From Planctomycetales bacterium (lineage in GTDB: Bacteria > Planctomycetota > Planctomycetia > Planctomycetales > Planctomycetaceae): DNA of 64,000 nt. Below are positions 27,789 through 35,955 of the stretch, one piece after another; the stretch's first letter is position 1; every line of letters begins with the position of its first letter. The translations under genes were made by a program, and so were the position numbers. The notes below the pieces were generated by a model. The model was not told the origin of the DNA and did not search any database. It saw nothing but the letters and a program-made list of their open reading frames with translations. The stretch lies in NCBI GenBank assembly GCA_028285345.1, contig JANQPT010000041.1:124001-188000 (forward strand). Reading direction: 5' to 3'.

Positions 27789-30700
27789 ATGAATAGGCCG
27801 ACCCACCAAACCGAGAGGGGACGTGTGGTGCACGAACGAACTTCGCGGTCCGGCGCTCAACCGGAAGATCAACCGGCCCCGTTTTCCGAGTCTGGTACCG
27901 ATACGCCGCTTTTTCATTTGCTCCGGGCCACAAGCGGCTTAAAGCGTCTCTTGGAAACATCCGTGACGGCGTGCCTCGCCTTCGCGGCGCTCTTGGGATT
28001 GGCCCTGCTGGCAGTCTGCACCGATGCGGTGTTGGCGCTTTCACCCACAATGCGAATCCTGCTCAACGTCGTGCTCACGGTCAGTCTGCTGGGCGCTTGC
28101 GCGGCGGCGGTACGCGTGATCATGCGCAACCGCTTCAATCCACGCAGCACCGCTCGGCTGATCGAAGAACGTCTGGACCGCGAGGATAGTTCGTTTATCA
28201 ATGCGGTTGAGTTTTCGGCGTCATCGCCTCGGGGCCAGAGTACCGAACTGCGGGAGCGGGTGATCCGCATGGCCGACCAGCGCGCGCATGGGATTTCGTC
28301 GTTGGACGTCGTTTCTATGCGGCCGCTGTTTCGAGCGCTGGCCGTCGCCGGGGCGGCCTGTCTGGTGTTGTTCGTCTTTCATCTGGCGGCGCCCCGCTTA
28401 TTGGCGATGGTGGTACCTCGTTTTCTCGATCCGCATGGCGACCACCCGCCGTTTACGCTGCTCGATTTCGACGTGAAGATTTCGCCCGAACCGGTCTATC
28501 ACGGCAAACCGGCCGCAATTGACGCGGAGCTGTCCGGTCCAGAAACGGTCGACCAGGCGTCGGTTGTATTTCTAGACGACAACGGTCGTGACGGCGAATC
28601 GATTGCCATGTTGCGGAAGCGGGACGGGCAATTCTCGCTGCACATTGAACGGGCCGAGCAGTCCCGCGCGTTTTACATCGACACACCCCGCGGCCGCAGT
28701 CGCACGATGCAACTGGAAGTTGTGGAGCTGCCGTATTTCGAAGACGTCCGCTTCGAATATCACTACCCGGAGTACACCGGCTGGCCGTCGCGCGAGACGC
28801 CGCTGGAGAAAAAGGGGCTCAAAGCGCTCGTGGGAACCAAGATCACCGTCAAGGCGCGCAGCAACTTGCCGCTGGGGTCCGGTCGACTGTTACTGACGGA
28901 ATCCGACGATGCCGACGACGAGTCCGACATCACCGAAACGACCGTAACGTTGCAACCGCTGGCGGATGATCCGAAGACTGTGAACGGATCGTTTCGCATC
29001 GAGAAGAATGGGCGTTTTTCAATTTCCTTGTATTCGGAAAACGGCGCTGAAAGCCTGGAACGCATCGAAGGGCCGATCACCGCCATCGCGGACAAACTGC
29101 CGCAAGTGGCGATCACCGAACCGTCGCCGCACGTAGTCGTGGTCGAAGACTGGACGGTGTCGACCGTCGTTGAAGCGGTGGACGACATCGGCATTTCCAA
29201 AGTCCGCTTGTACCGCAGCGTCAACGGCTGGGGACCCTCGCCGGTTGATCTGCCGTTTGAGACTCTCAACGGCAACGCCTCCCGCTCGACGTATGAATTC
29301 AATTTGCCCGAACTCGGCGCCCGCGCCGGCGATGTGATCACGTATTATGCCGCCGCCTGGGACAATCATCCCAGCGGCAGTCAGTTCCGCGACAGCGAGA
29401 CGTTTGTGATTCAGGTCATTTCGAAGCAGGAATACCAACAATACGCCCGCCAGCAATACCAGATGGACGAGCTGGTTAAAGAGTTCGAATCGATGCGCGA
29501 GAAACTGGACGAACTTGCCGAGCAGCGCGAGAAAGCGCTTGAGGAATTGGAGACGCTGCGAAAGAAACTCGAAGAAACCGATCAACCGAGCGAAGAGATG
29601 CTCCAGCGATTGCAGAAACTGGAAGAGCAATTGCAGAAGTTTTCCAAGTCGGCGGAGCAGCTTGCCAAGCAACTCGACGAGCGTGTCGAGCAGATGCAAT
29701 TGTATGAACTCGAGGAGCCGTATACGGAAATGCTGCAGCGGCTGAGTAAGCAATTGAAGCAACAAAACCAGAACGCCGAAAACGTTGCGCAGTCCCTGTC
29801 GGGGATGCGGCAGCCGGGTGGAGCGACGTCCGCGGCACGGCAGCAATTTCAACAGGCGTTGGATAAATTCAAACAAGAAGACCAACCGTTCGACAAGCAG
29901 AACCAGGAGCAACTCGACGCCGCCGAGCAGGATTTGGAGACGTTCCAAAAGGCCGACAATCTGCTCGCCGCATCGGAACAGCTCAAGTTGGTGATTGCCC
30001 GGCAACGGCAGGTCGCCGACCGATTGGCCGAATTTCAAAACAAGGAGCAGTTAAACGCCGAAGATCAGGCGCGGGCCGATCGGCTGGCCGGTGAACAGGA
30101 GCGTCTCGAACAGGAACTGCAGGACGTCGTCAAGCAAATGAAACAGGCGGCCGAAGCGGCACAAGAAAAGCTGCCCGAAATGTCGGGGGACGCCTTGAAA
30201 CTTTGCGAAGCAATCGGCGAGATGAACGTTCAGCAAGATCAGCAGTCAGCCGCCCGCGATGCTCGCGGCGGCTCGGGCCGCAGTGCTTGGGAAGCAGCGG
30301 AGTCCGCCGCAAAGAACCTGGAAAGCCTGATGTCGGACTGCCCGAATTGCAACGGAGCTTGCCAGGGGATGAGCGACGCGCTGGACGGACCGCTGAAATT
30401 GACCAAAGACCGCCTGCAGCAATGTATGAACCAACTGGCGCAGGGCCGGGGCATCCCCGGTCAGCGCGGTAAGCCAGGTCAGGGGCAAGGGCAAGGCCAA
30501 TCCGGGCGCGGTCGCTCGGGGCAAGGCGGATTCGGTCAATCCGGCCGGGGAGGTGAACCTGCCGGCGGTGAGGGCGAAGGTTCGATGTGGCGGGCGGGCC
30601 AGAGCTTCCCCGGATCGCAGGCGCCGGTCGCGATCATGGGACCGCATGCACTGCAAGGCATGCAACAACGATCCAGCGGCGGCAGACTTGGCAGGAGCAG

Positions 30701-30872
30701 CCGCGGTTCGTGGATCCCGTTGGGCGCTGGAAACGATCCTGCGGCAGCGGAAACGCTCACGCCCGATTCGCGCGAATTCGGTTCGTCCGCGGCGGGCAAC
30801 TTGCGCGGAGTGCCGGTCGGCTATCGCGAAGCGGCGGAAGCTTACTTCAAACGACTCGCAGAAGGAAAGTAA
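27789..30872 (+). CDS. DUF4175-like membrane protein with long coiled coil
   Basis: A 1027-residue protein in the same operon. Two helices near residues 58-80 and 88-110 and another near residue 185-205 anchor it; a beta-rich extracytoplasmic part follows (residues about 215-530, with LDFDVKISPEPVYHGKPA). Residues about 545-820 form a long Gln/Glu/Lys-rich coiled coil. Then comes a cysteine pair motif CPNCNGACQGM near residue 856, a low-complexity Gly/Gln/Arg stretch (residues about 890-930), and a short C-terminal domain. The layout resembles the DUF4175 family. It could be a scaffold bridging envelope and the MoxR/VWA proteins; this is inference. Confidence 0.85.
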   Translation: MNRPTHQTERGRVVHERTSRSGAQPEDQPAPFSESGTDTPLFHLLRATSGLKRLLETSVTACLAFAALLGLALLAVCTDAVLALSPTMRILLNVVLTVSLLGACAAAVRVIMRNRFNPRSTARLIEERLDREDSSFINAVEFSASSPRGQSTELRERVIRMADQRAHGISSLDVVSMRPLFRALAVAGAACLVLFVFHLAAPRLLAMVVPRFLDPHGDHPPFTLLDFDVKISPEPVYHGKPAAIDAELSGPETVDQASVVFLDDNGRDGESIAMLRKRDGQFSLHIERAEQSRAFYIDTPRGRSRTMQLEVVELPYFEDVRFEYHYPEYTGWPSRETPLEKKGLKALVGTKITVKARSNLPLGSGRLLLTESDDADDESDITETTVTLQPLADDPKTVNGSFRIEKNGRFSISLYSENGAESLERIEGPITAIADKLPQVAITEPSPHVVVVEDWTVSTVVEAVDDIGISKVRLYRSVNGWGPSPVDLPFETLNGNASRSTYEFNLPELGARAGDVITYYAAAWDNHPSGSQFRDSETFVIQVISKQEYQQYARQQYQMDELVKEFESMREKLDELAEQREKALEELETLRKKLEETDQPSEEMLQRLQKLEEQLQKFSKSAEQLAKQLDERVEQMQLYELEEPYTEMLQRLSKQLKQQNQNAENVAQSLSGMRQPGGATSAARQQFQQALDKFKQEDQPFDKQNQEQLDAAEQDLETFQKADNLLAASEQLKLVIARQRQVADRLAEFQNKEQLNAEDQARADRLAGEQERLEQELQDVVKQMKQAAEAAQEKLPEMSGDALKLCEAIGEMNVQQDQQSAARDARGGSGRSAWEAAESAAKNLESLMSDCPNCNGACQGMSDALDGPLKLTKDRLQQCMNQLAQGRGIPGQRGKPGQGQGQGQSGRGRSGQGGFGQSGRGGEPAGGEGEGSMWRAGQSFPGSQAPVAIMGPHALQGMQQRSSGGRLGRSSRGSWIPLGAGNDPAAAETLTPDSREFGSSAAGNLRGVPVGYREAAEAYFKRLAEGK

Positions 30873-30934
30873 CCCAGGTGTCATTTGCCGACTGAGGCAA
30901 ACGAACCGACAAAAAAATAGACGGAGAATGACAG

Positions 30935-31675
30935 ATGGCTTTCAGAATCATTTTTCAGCGTTCCGTATGGTTCTATGGAGCAATCGCGGTCGCACTGTTG
31001 GGACTCGGCGTCGCCGGGTACGCCCAAAATCAGTCCTCAGCGAAGAAGAAATCCAAAAAGTCAAAACCCTCAGCCCCGCCGGTGCTGCAGCCGGGAATGG
31101 TGAATTGTGCGAATCTGACTTACGGCAACGGGAAAACTTCCGCCTGCTTCAGTGATGAGTTTCTGAAGCAGATCGGCCGCGAAACGCACATCTTGACGAA
31201 TCAGCAGTTGATTCCCGTAAAGCTCGAATCGTCCGAGTTGTTTGAATTTCCCGTGGCGGTGATGACGGGCGAGGGCAGCTACCGGCTGACCGAGTCACAG
31301 CAGACCAATATGCGGAACTATTTGGAAAACGGCGGGTTCATCATCGCCTCGGCTGGGTGCAGCAGCCCCGAATGGCAAAACAGCTTTCGACGCGCGATTC
31401 GCGATGTGTTTCCCGAAATGAGCTTGCAGCCGATCGATCAGTCTCATCCGGTGTTTCACACGGTGTACGAAATCGACGAGCTCAAGTGTAAAGGTTCCCA
31501 CCGGGCACACCTGGAAGGCTTGGAAATCGACGGCAAGATCGTACTGATCTTTTCGCCCGACGGTCTGAACGACACCGGCAAGGTGGGCGGCAAGTGCTGT
31601 TGTTGCGGAGGAAACGAAATCAAGAACGCGCGACAAGTCAACGTGAACCTACTGGCCTACACCCTGACACATTGA
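30935..31675 (+). CDS. DUF4159 domain protein
   Basis: A 246-residue protein with an N-terminal hydrophobic signal or anchor (about residues 13-30, WFYGAIAVALLGLGVAGYA) and a lysine-rich linker. The DUF4159 domain occupies residues about 55-246: NYLENGGFIIASAGC near residue 128 and PIDQSHPVFHTVYEI near residue 169, an amidotransferase-like fold without an obvious catalytic triad. A cysteine cluster (GGKCCCCGG) lies near residue 222. GGAG lies eight bases before the ATG. DUF4159 genes commonly end MoxR/DUF58/BatA clusters in planctomycetes, and this one lies 62 bases after the coiled-coil gene. Confidence 0.91.
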   Translation: MAFRIIFQRSVWFYGAIAVALLGLGVAGYAQNQSSAKKKSKKSKPSAPPVLQPGMVNCANLTYGNGKTSACFSDEFLKQIGRETHILTNQQLIPVKLESSELFEFPVAVMTGEGSYRLTESQQTNMRNYLENGGFIIASAGCSSPEWQNSFRRAIRDVFPEMSLQPIDQSHPVFHTVYEIDELKCKGSHRAHLEGLEIDGKIVLIFSPDGLNDTGKVGGKCCCCGGNEIKNARQVNVNLLAYTLTH

Positions 31676-31729
31676 TCGCACTAACGCGGCATAAATCAGC
31701 AATGCTGGCAGGGTCGCAGGAGGAAGACG

Positions 31730-32551
31730 ATGGGCGGAAATCGCGGCACAACGAGACTCAGCGCGTTTGCGGCGGCTGCCGTGATCTACGCCGCACTTCA
31801 AGCCACCGCCGGTGCGGTCGAGTTTGAGCCGACAATTGAAAAAGCCCGCGCGAAAGAAGCAGCTCCCGAGGGTGAGCCAAAGAAACTGTTGGTGGTCACG
31901 TTTGGAGCCGATTGGTGCAAGTGGTGCCGTAAACTCGAGGCTGACACCTTCATGGATGAGCGTGTGGGCGCGCTGTCCGACAAGTTTCTGTGGGTCAAGG
32001 TCGACGTCGACGAGCAAAAGGAATTGGCCGCCCGCTTCCGCGTGCAAGGATTGCCGCAAACGTTCGTACTCGACGGTGACGATCGAATCATCGCCGTCAG
32101 GCCCGGCTATGCGGCGCCTGAGGAGTTTGTCAAGTTTTTGAAGGACGCTCTCGCCAATCCACAGCCTCCCGAAGACCTGTTCTTCAACTTGCTCAAGCGA
32201 TTGCAGGCGGACGAGGCGGATGAGGAGCGGCGTGAGACGGTCGCGCAGCTGGTTGAGCATCTGGCCCGGCCGGAACGCGACGGGCGCGACGTGATTCTGC
32301 TGGCCATGTCTCAGACCAAGTCAGGGTTATTGCCGCCGCTGATTGAACTGATGGAGGATGACCGGCTGGCCGTTCGCGCCGCCGCGTCAGGGACATTTCT
32401 CAAACTGACCCGCGCCGACCTCGAATTCGATCCGTTCGCCGACAAAACACAGCGTGAGCGGCAACTCGACGCGTGGAAGAAATGGCTTACGTCGCGCCCC
32501 GTGTCGAAACCCCGCCCTCAAAAAGAAACGACGCCGAGCGAATCAAAATAG
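31730..32551 (+). CDS. Secreted thioredoxin-family protein
   Basis: A 273-residue protein with a signal segment (about residues 8-27). Its thioredoxin domain (residues about 38-140) has FGADWCKWCRKLE with the active Cys pair CKWC near residue 61 and a cis-proline region LPQTFVLDGD near residue 105, the layout of thioredoxin_7/DsbD-gamma-like proteins. The C-terminal 110 residues are helical and HEAT-like (DVILLAMSQTKSGLLPPLIE). GGAGG lies six or seven bases before the ATG. It starts 54 bases after DUF4159 and may be the last gene of the MoxR operon. Confidence 0.87.
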   Translation: MGGNRGTTRLSAFAAAAVIYAALQATAGAVEFEPTIEKARAKEAAPEGEPKKLLVVTFGADWCKWCRKLEADTFMDERVGALSDKFLWVKVDVDEQKELAARFRVQGLPQTFVLDGDDRIIAVRPGYAAPEEFVKFLKDALANPQPPEDLFFNLLKRLQADEADEERRETVAQLVEHLARPERDGRDVILLAMSQTKSGLLPPLIELMEDDRLAVRAAASGTFLKLTRADLEFDPFADKTQRERQLDAWKKWLTSRPVSKPRPQKETTPSESK

Positions 32552-32616
32552 CTCGACAGCGGGATTCGTGCGGATCATTTCTGGCAGCACCCCGAAAATC
32601 ATGCCTTGATTGGGCG

Positions 32617-33264
32617 TTAGTCATCGCTCACTACCAATTGCGGCAAGTGGCGCTGCAGTTCCTCCAATCCCTGCTCGCTCACGTCGGTGTTGGAGACGGA
32701 AAGGTATTCCAAGTTTTTCAGTTCGCGCAGATGCTGTAACCCTGCGTCGGTCACACGGGTGCTGCCAAGGTCGAGAGACTGCAGCCGTTGTGCCGACGAG
32801 AAGTGCGCGAGGACGCGGTCGTTGAATGCCGGCTCGCTCACCGACAGCTCGGCCAAATGTTCGAACTTGGCCAGTTCGGCAAAACTTGGCTCCGTCAGCT
32901 CTGACCCGAATGATTCAAAGCGTTTGAATCCGCGCAGCTCATTGAGCGGAACAATGAAGGCTCGAAAATCAGCATCAGTCAGCCCACTTCCGGATTCAAT
33001 CAGCACCGATTCAGGAACATCGAACGGCCGCATCCAATTATCGCCGACAATGTTCCGCAGCCATTGGGGGCCTGCATGTTCGAATCGGACCGTTGTGTGC
33101 CGCAACGCGAGTTCGGCGGTCATCCGGCTCGTTTCCTGCCATCGCCACCACCACGGCACTGCAATCGACGCCGCGACAAGACAGAACGCCGCCAACACCA
33201 GCCACATCGGCCGGCTCAACAGTTTCATCCACCACGGGGATGCCGGCGTTGGTTCGAGCATCAT
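32617..33264 (-). CDS. Membrane-anchored leucine-rich repeat protein
   Basis: A 215-residue protein with one N-terminal membrane helix (about residues 21-41, MWLVLAAFCLVAASIAVPWW) and an outer part with about five leucine-rich repeats of the type LQSLDLGSTRVTDAGLQHL. Such repeats bind proteins. The frame is open six codons further upstream, but the ATG at 33264 overlaps the stop of the DUF6807 gene (ATGATG/TGA) with GAGGGGG before it, which implies translational coupling. I infer a shared transcript with the gene upstream. Function is unknown. Confidence 0.82.
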   Translation of the reverse strand: MMLEPTPASPWWMKLLSRPMWLVLAAFCLVAASIAVPWWWRWQETSRMTAELALRHTTVRFEHAGPQWLRNIVGDNWMRPFDVPESVLIESGSGLTDADFRAFIVPLNELRGFKRFESFGSELTEPSFAELAKFEHLAELSVSEPAFNDRVLAHFSSAQRLQSLDLGSTRVTDAGLQHLRELKNLEYLSVSNTDVSEQGLEELQRHLPQLVVSDD

Positions 33265-34172
33265 CCCCCTCGCTGCAACCACGCGCGATACGGCCGCTGC
33301 GCTTTGACGAGATCATACGCCGAGGACGACGCAAAATCTTCAAACAGCGCTTCTGTACGCTTGGCGTCGACTTGGCCCGCATGGGCGCACAGTGCAAATC
33401 TCAGATTCAGAGGCCGGTTCTTGGTGATTTCGATGCCGTCATGCATACAGACCGACGCGGCCATCCAACCGTCGTCGCGCACGTGCCAGCCGTTGGGCGT
33501 GTGCGGATTAGCCGGATGGTTGAAGTACGTAATCCCCTCCCAAGTCTCGCCGATCACCGGTCCGCTGTAGTCCATCCACCGCGCCGGCTTGCCGAAAATT
33601 TCCTGTTCGCCGACCGCTCCTTCACTGTTCGTCAGGTGCCCGCCGCCGTAGTGGCGGCTGATCGACTTTGCAACCCGTACCGCGAGAAACGCGAAATTGG
33701 TCTGCTCCAGCATCAGCGAATTGCCGGTCGGCGTGAAGGTTGTCTGCAATTCCAGCCAAGTCTCCCCCTGCTCCATCGGCCGCAACACCGCGATCAGCCG
33801 TTGCTGCATCAGTTTCGCGTTGTGGCCGTCGTACCAGCCGATGTCGACGACCATCCCCGCTTCGTCGTCGCCATCTTGATAATGCACCCACTGGTCCTGC
33901 CGGGCTTGGTTCTGCGTGTTGTCGCCCCAGAAATTCAGCCCGGCCACTTTGTGGTGCGCAAACCAAATTGACTTGTGGTGATCGTGGTCGGGCGCCGCCG
34001 GATGCCCCATTCGCGTCAGCGGACGCCCGCTCGGTCCCAGCAAAGGATAAAAATGCGGCCGCGTGTACCGCCGCCCGGCATGCCACCGCAGCCGCTCGAC
34101 GCCGTCGACTTGAAACGAAACCTGTGAATCCTCGATCGGAACCGCCTGCACGCGGGGGATGTTGTAGGCCAT
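33261..34172 (-). CDS. DUF6807 (PmoA-like) family protein
   Basis: A 303-residue protein of the DUF6807 family, which is expanded in planctomycetes and was earlier labelled PmoA-like although no methane oxidation link is shown. Typical stretches are YTRPHFYPLLGPSGRPLTRM near residue 46, DHDHHKSIWFAHHKVAGLNF near residue 73, and DYSGPVIGETWEGI near residue 215. Many His and Trp residues suggest a sugar or metal binding beta-sandwich. No signal peptide is seen, in contrast to the homologue at 40260. ATG 34172 is preferred over a GTG ten codons upstream because the conserved part starts there. It overlaps the LRR gene by four bases. Confidence 0.87.
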   Translation of the reverse strand: MAYNIPRVQAVPIEDSQVSFQVDGVERLRWHAGRRYTRPHFYPLLGPSGRPLTRMGHPAAPDHDHHKSIWFAHHKVAGLNFWGDNTQNQARQDQWVHYQDGDDEAGMVVDIGWYDGHNAKLMQQRLIAVLRPMEQGETWLELQTTFTPTGNSLMLEQTNFAFLAVRVAKSISRHYGGGHLTNSEGAVGEQEIFGKPARWMDYSGPVIGETWEGITYFNHPANPHTPNGWHVRDDGWMAASVCMHDGIEITKNRPLNLRFALCAHAGQVDAKRTEALFEDFASSSAYDLVKAQRPYRAWLQRGG

Positions 34173-34212
34173 TGAATGAAGCTTTCTCGATAGGAGAATC
34201 ACACTCTATTCT

Positions 34213-34334
34213 GGTTCCCAAACTCCAGTTTGGGAACCCACTTTCTCGAAGCTCTGCTTCGCGCGCGCGAATTTTAAGGTGTGCGGCGAAGCGGAGCTTC
34301 GCTACGGTGCGTTCCCAAGCTGGAGCTTGGGAAC
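34213..34334. repeat. Cluster of four hairpins, dispersed-repeat type
   Basis: Four perfect inverted repeats occur in 122 bases: arms GGTTCCCAAACT (34213-34238); CGAAGC-TCT-GCTTCG (34247-34261); GCGAAGC-GGA-GCTTCGC (34286-34302); arms GTTCCCAAGCT (34311-34334). The first and fourth are variants of one another. Repeats with the GTTCCCAAGCT core are widespread between genes in several bacterial phyla. They lie between the divergent genes at 33261 and 34434. Confidence 0.8.
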
Positions 34335-34433
34335 GAGACGGAGTGGAAAGCAGAATAGGACCGTTGCGAGATTGATGGCGCTCAGCAACAATAGTTGGAC
34401 TGAAAAGGGACGTATTCGTAGGGAGAAAGCCGC

Positions 34434-35720
34434 ATGAAATATCCGCGGATGCTGCGTATCAAACAACACTTTGACGGCCCGCGCGTCGACGACGTCGCCG
34501 GTGAAGTCGAGCGGCAGTTATCGGCACTCGATTTGGGCGGGAAGATCAAACCCGGCGAAACAGTGGCCATCTCCGCCGGCAGTCGGGGGATTGCCAATAT
34601 TGCGCTGATCATCAAATCGGCCGTCGAGCATTTTCAGTCGCTCGGCGCCGTGCCGTTCATCGTTCCCGCAATGGGCAGCCACGGCGGCGGAACCGCTGAG
34701 GGGCAGCGGGCGATCATCGAGGCGTATGGAATTACCGAAGAGTACACCGGCGCAGAAATTCGGGCTTCGATGGAAACCGAGATTGTCGACGAAACGCCGC
34801 AAGGCATTCCCGTGCACTTTGACAAGCACGCCTATGACGCCGACCACGTGCTGGTCTGCGGCCGAATCAAGCCGCACACCGGTTTCGTCGGCGAAATCGA
34901 AAGTGGGCTGCTGAAAATGATGCTCATCGGCCTCGGCAAGCATGAAGGGGCCAAGATCTACCATCGCGCGATTTTGGATTATAGCTTCGGCGAAATCATC
35001 ACCGCCGTCGCCGATTCGGTGCTACAAAAATGCGGCATTGTCGCCGGCTTGGCGATCGTGGAAAACGCCGACGACGAGACCGCGCTACTGGAGGCGGTAG
35101 CCCCGGAGAATTTCGTCTCCCGCGAAAAAGAACTGCTCAAACTGGCCAAGCAATGGATGCCCCGCCTGCCGTTTGACGACGTCGGATTGTTGATTATCGA
35201 CGAAATCGGCAAGGACATTAGCGGCTCGGGAATGGACACCAATGTCGTGGGCCGCAAGTACGGCGACCATGTCTCCACCGACAAAGACGACGTTTCGGTC
35301 AAACGCATATTCATTCGTGGGCTGACGTACGAAACGCACGGCAACGCCTGCGGGCTCGGCTTGGCGGAATTTACCAACACGCGCACGGCGGAGAGCGTCG
35401 ACCGCAGTATCACGTCCATCAACGCGCTGACCGGCGGGCATCCCTCTGCGGCGGCCGTCCCCGTTTATTACGACAGCGACCGTGAGGTCCTCGATGCCGC
35501 GCTGCCGACTGTCGGACTGACTGACCCCGAACATGCCCGCGTCGTGCATATTTCCACGACGCTGCACGTGGGGGAAGTCCTCGTCAGCGAAGCGTACCTG
35601 ACGGAACTTGAAGCCCGCGACGATCTGGAAGTTCTCGACGGCCCGCACGACATGCAGTTTGACGCCGAAGGCAATCTCGCCGCCGTCGCCGAAAAACCGG
35701 CCACAGTCGGCACACATTAG
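34434..35720 (+). CDS. LarA-like lactate racemase domain protein (DUF2088)
   Basis: A 428-residue protein related to lactate racemase LarA. GSHGGGTAEGQ near residue 82 and GRIKPHTGFVGEIESGLLKM near residue 143 correspond to the conserved His-containing motifs of LarA, which bind a nickel-pincer nucleotide. The LarA lysine and histidine that hold and use the cofactor may be kept (KHEGAKIYHRAI). The substrate is likely a different 2-hydroxy acid, since family members isomerise several. No larB, larC or larE gene for cofactor synthesis is in the window. GGGAG lies nine bases before the ATG. Confidence 0.83.
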   Translation: MKYPRMLRIKQHFDGPRVDDVAGEVERQLSALDLGGKIKPGETVAISAGSRGIANIALIIKSAVEHFQSLGAVPFIVPAMGSHGGGTAEGQRAIIEAYGITEEYTGAEIRASMETEIVDETPQGIPVHFDKHAYDADHVLVCGRIKPHTGFVGEIESGLLKMMLIGLGKHEGAKIYHRAILDYSFGEIITAVADSVLQKCGIVAGLAIVENADDETALLEAVAPENFVSREKELLKLAKQWMPRLPFDDVGLLIIDEIGKDISGSGMDTNVVGRKYGDHVSTDKDDVSVKRIFIRGLTYETHGNACGLGLAEFTNTRTAESVDRSITSINALTGGHPSAAAVPVYYDSDREVLDAALPTVGLTDPEHARVVHISTTLHVGEVLVSEAYLTELEARDDLEVLDGPHDMQFDAEGNLAAVAEKPATVGTH

Positions 35721-35729
35721 ACTCCGTAG

Positions 35730-35746
35730 GGTCCGCTGTGCGGACC
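35730..35746. repeat. Short perfect hairpin after LarA-like gene
   Basis: GGTCCGC-TGT-GCGGACC forms a seven-base stem with a three-base loop, ten bases after the stop codon. No T-run follows. It stands just before the larger repeat at 35774. Confidence 0.6.
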
Positions 35747-35773
35747 GCCAAAAACTCCAAAAACCAAAAAGGA

Positions 35774-35924
35774 TGGCCGCGATTGCGGAGCAATCGGGGC
35801 AGGCGCAGCCTGCAAGAGGCCGCAGTTGCCGCGTCAAATGACTTTGCGGCACCGCCAGACTGTGCGGCGGTGAAATTGCAGCCTCTTGTGCCTGTGGCAC
35901 CCCGATTTTCAATCGGGGCCACCC
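35774..35924. repeat. Composite inverted repeat, copy A
   Basis: About 150 bases between two plus-strand genes. The left end has GATTGCGGAGCAATCGGG followed by the palindrome CAGGCGCAGCCTG and AAGAGGCCGCAGTTG. The right end has GCGGTGAAATTGCAGCCTC, then TGCCTGTGGCA and a hairpin CCCCGATT/AATCGGGG ending in GGGCCACCC. The ends are complementary in part (GGCC...CAATCGGGG). A related copy lies at 41279-41429 with the inner palindromes exchanged. Confidence 0.75.
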
Positions 35925-35955
35925 GGCACTTTATAAGCGGACCCGACGAGTATCG

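Noticed and set aside
34200-34375. Coding potential across the hairpin cluster
   Set aside because: The frame only translates the inverted repeats and is a known type of false gene call.
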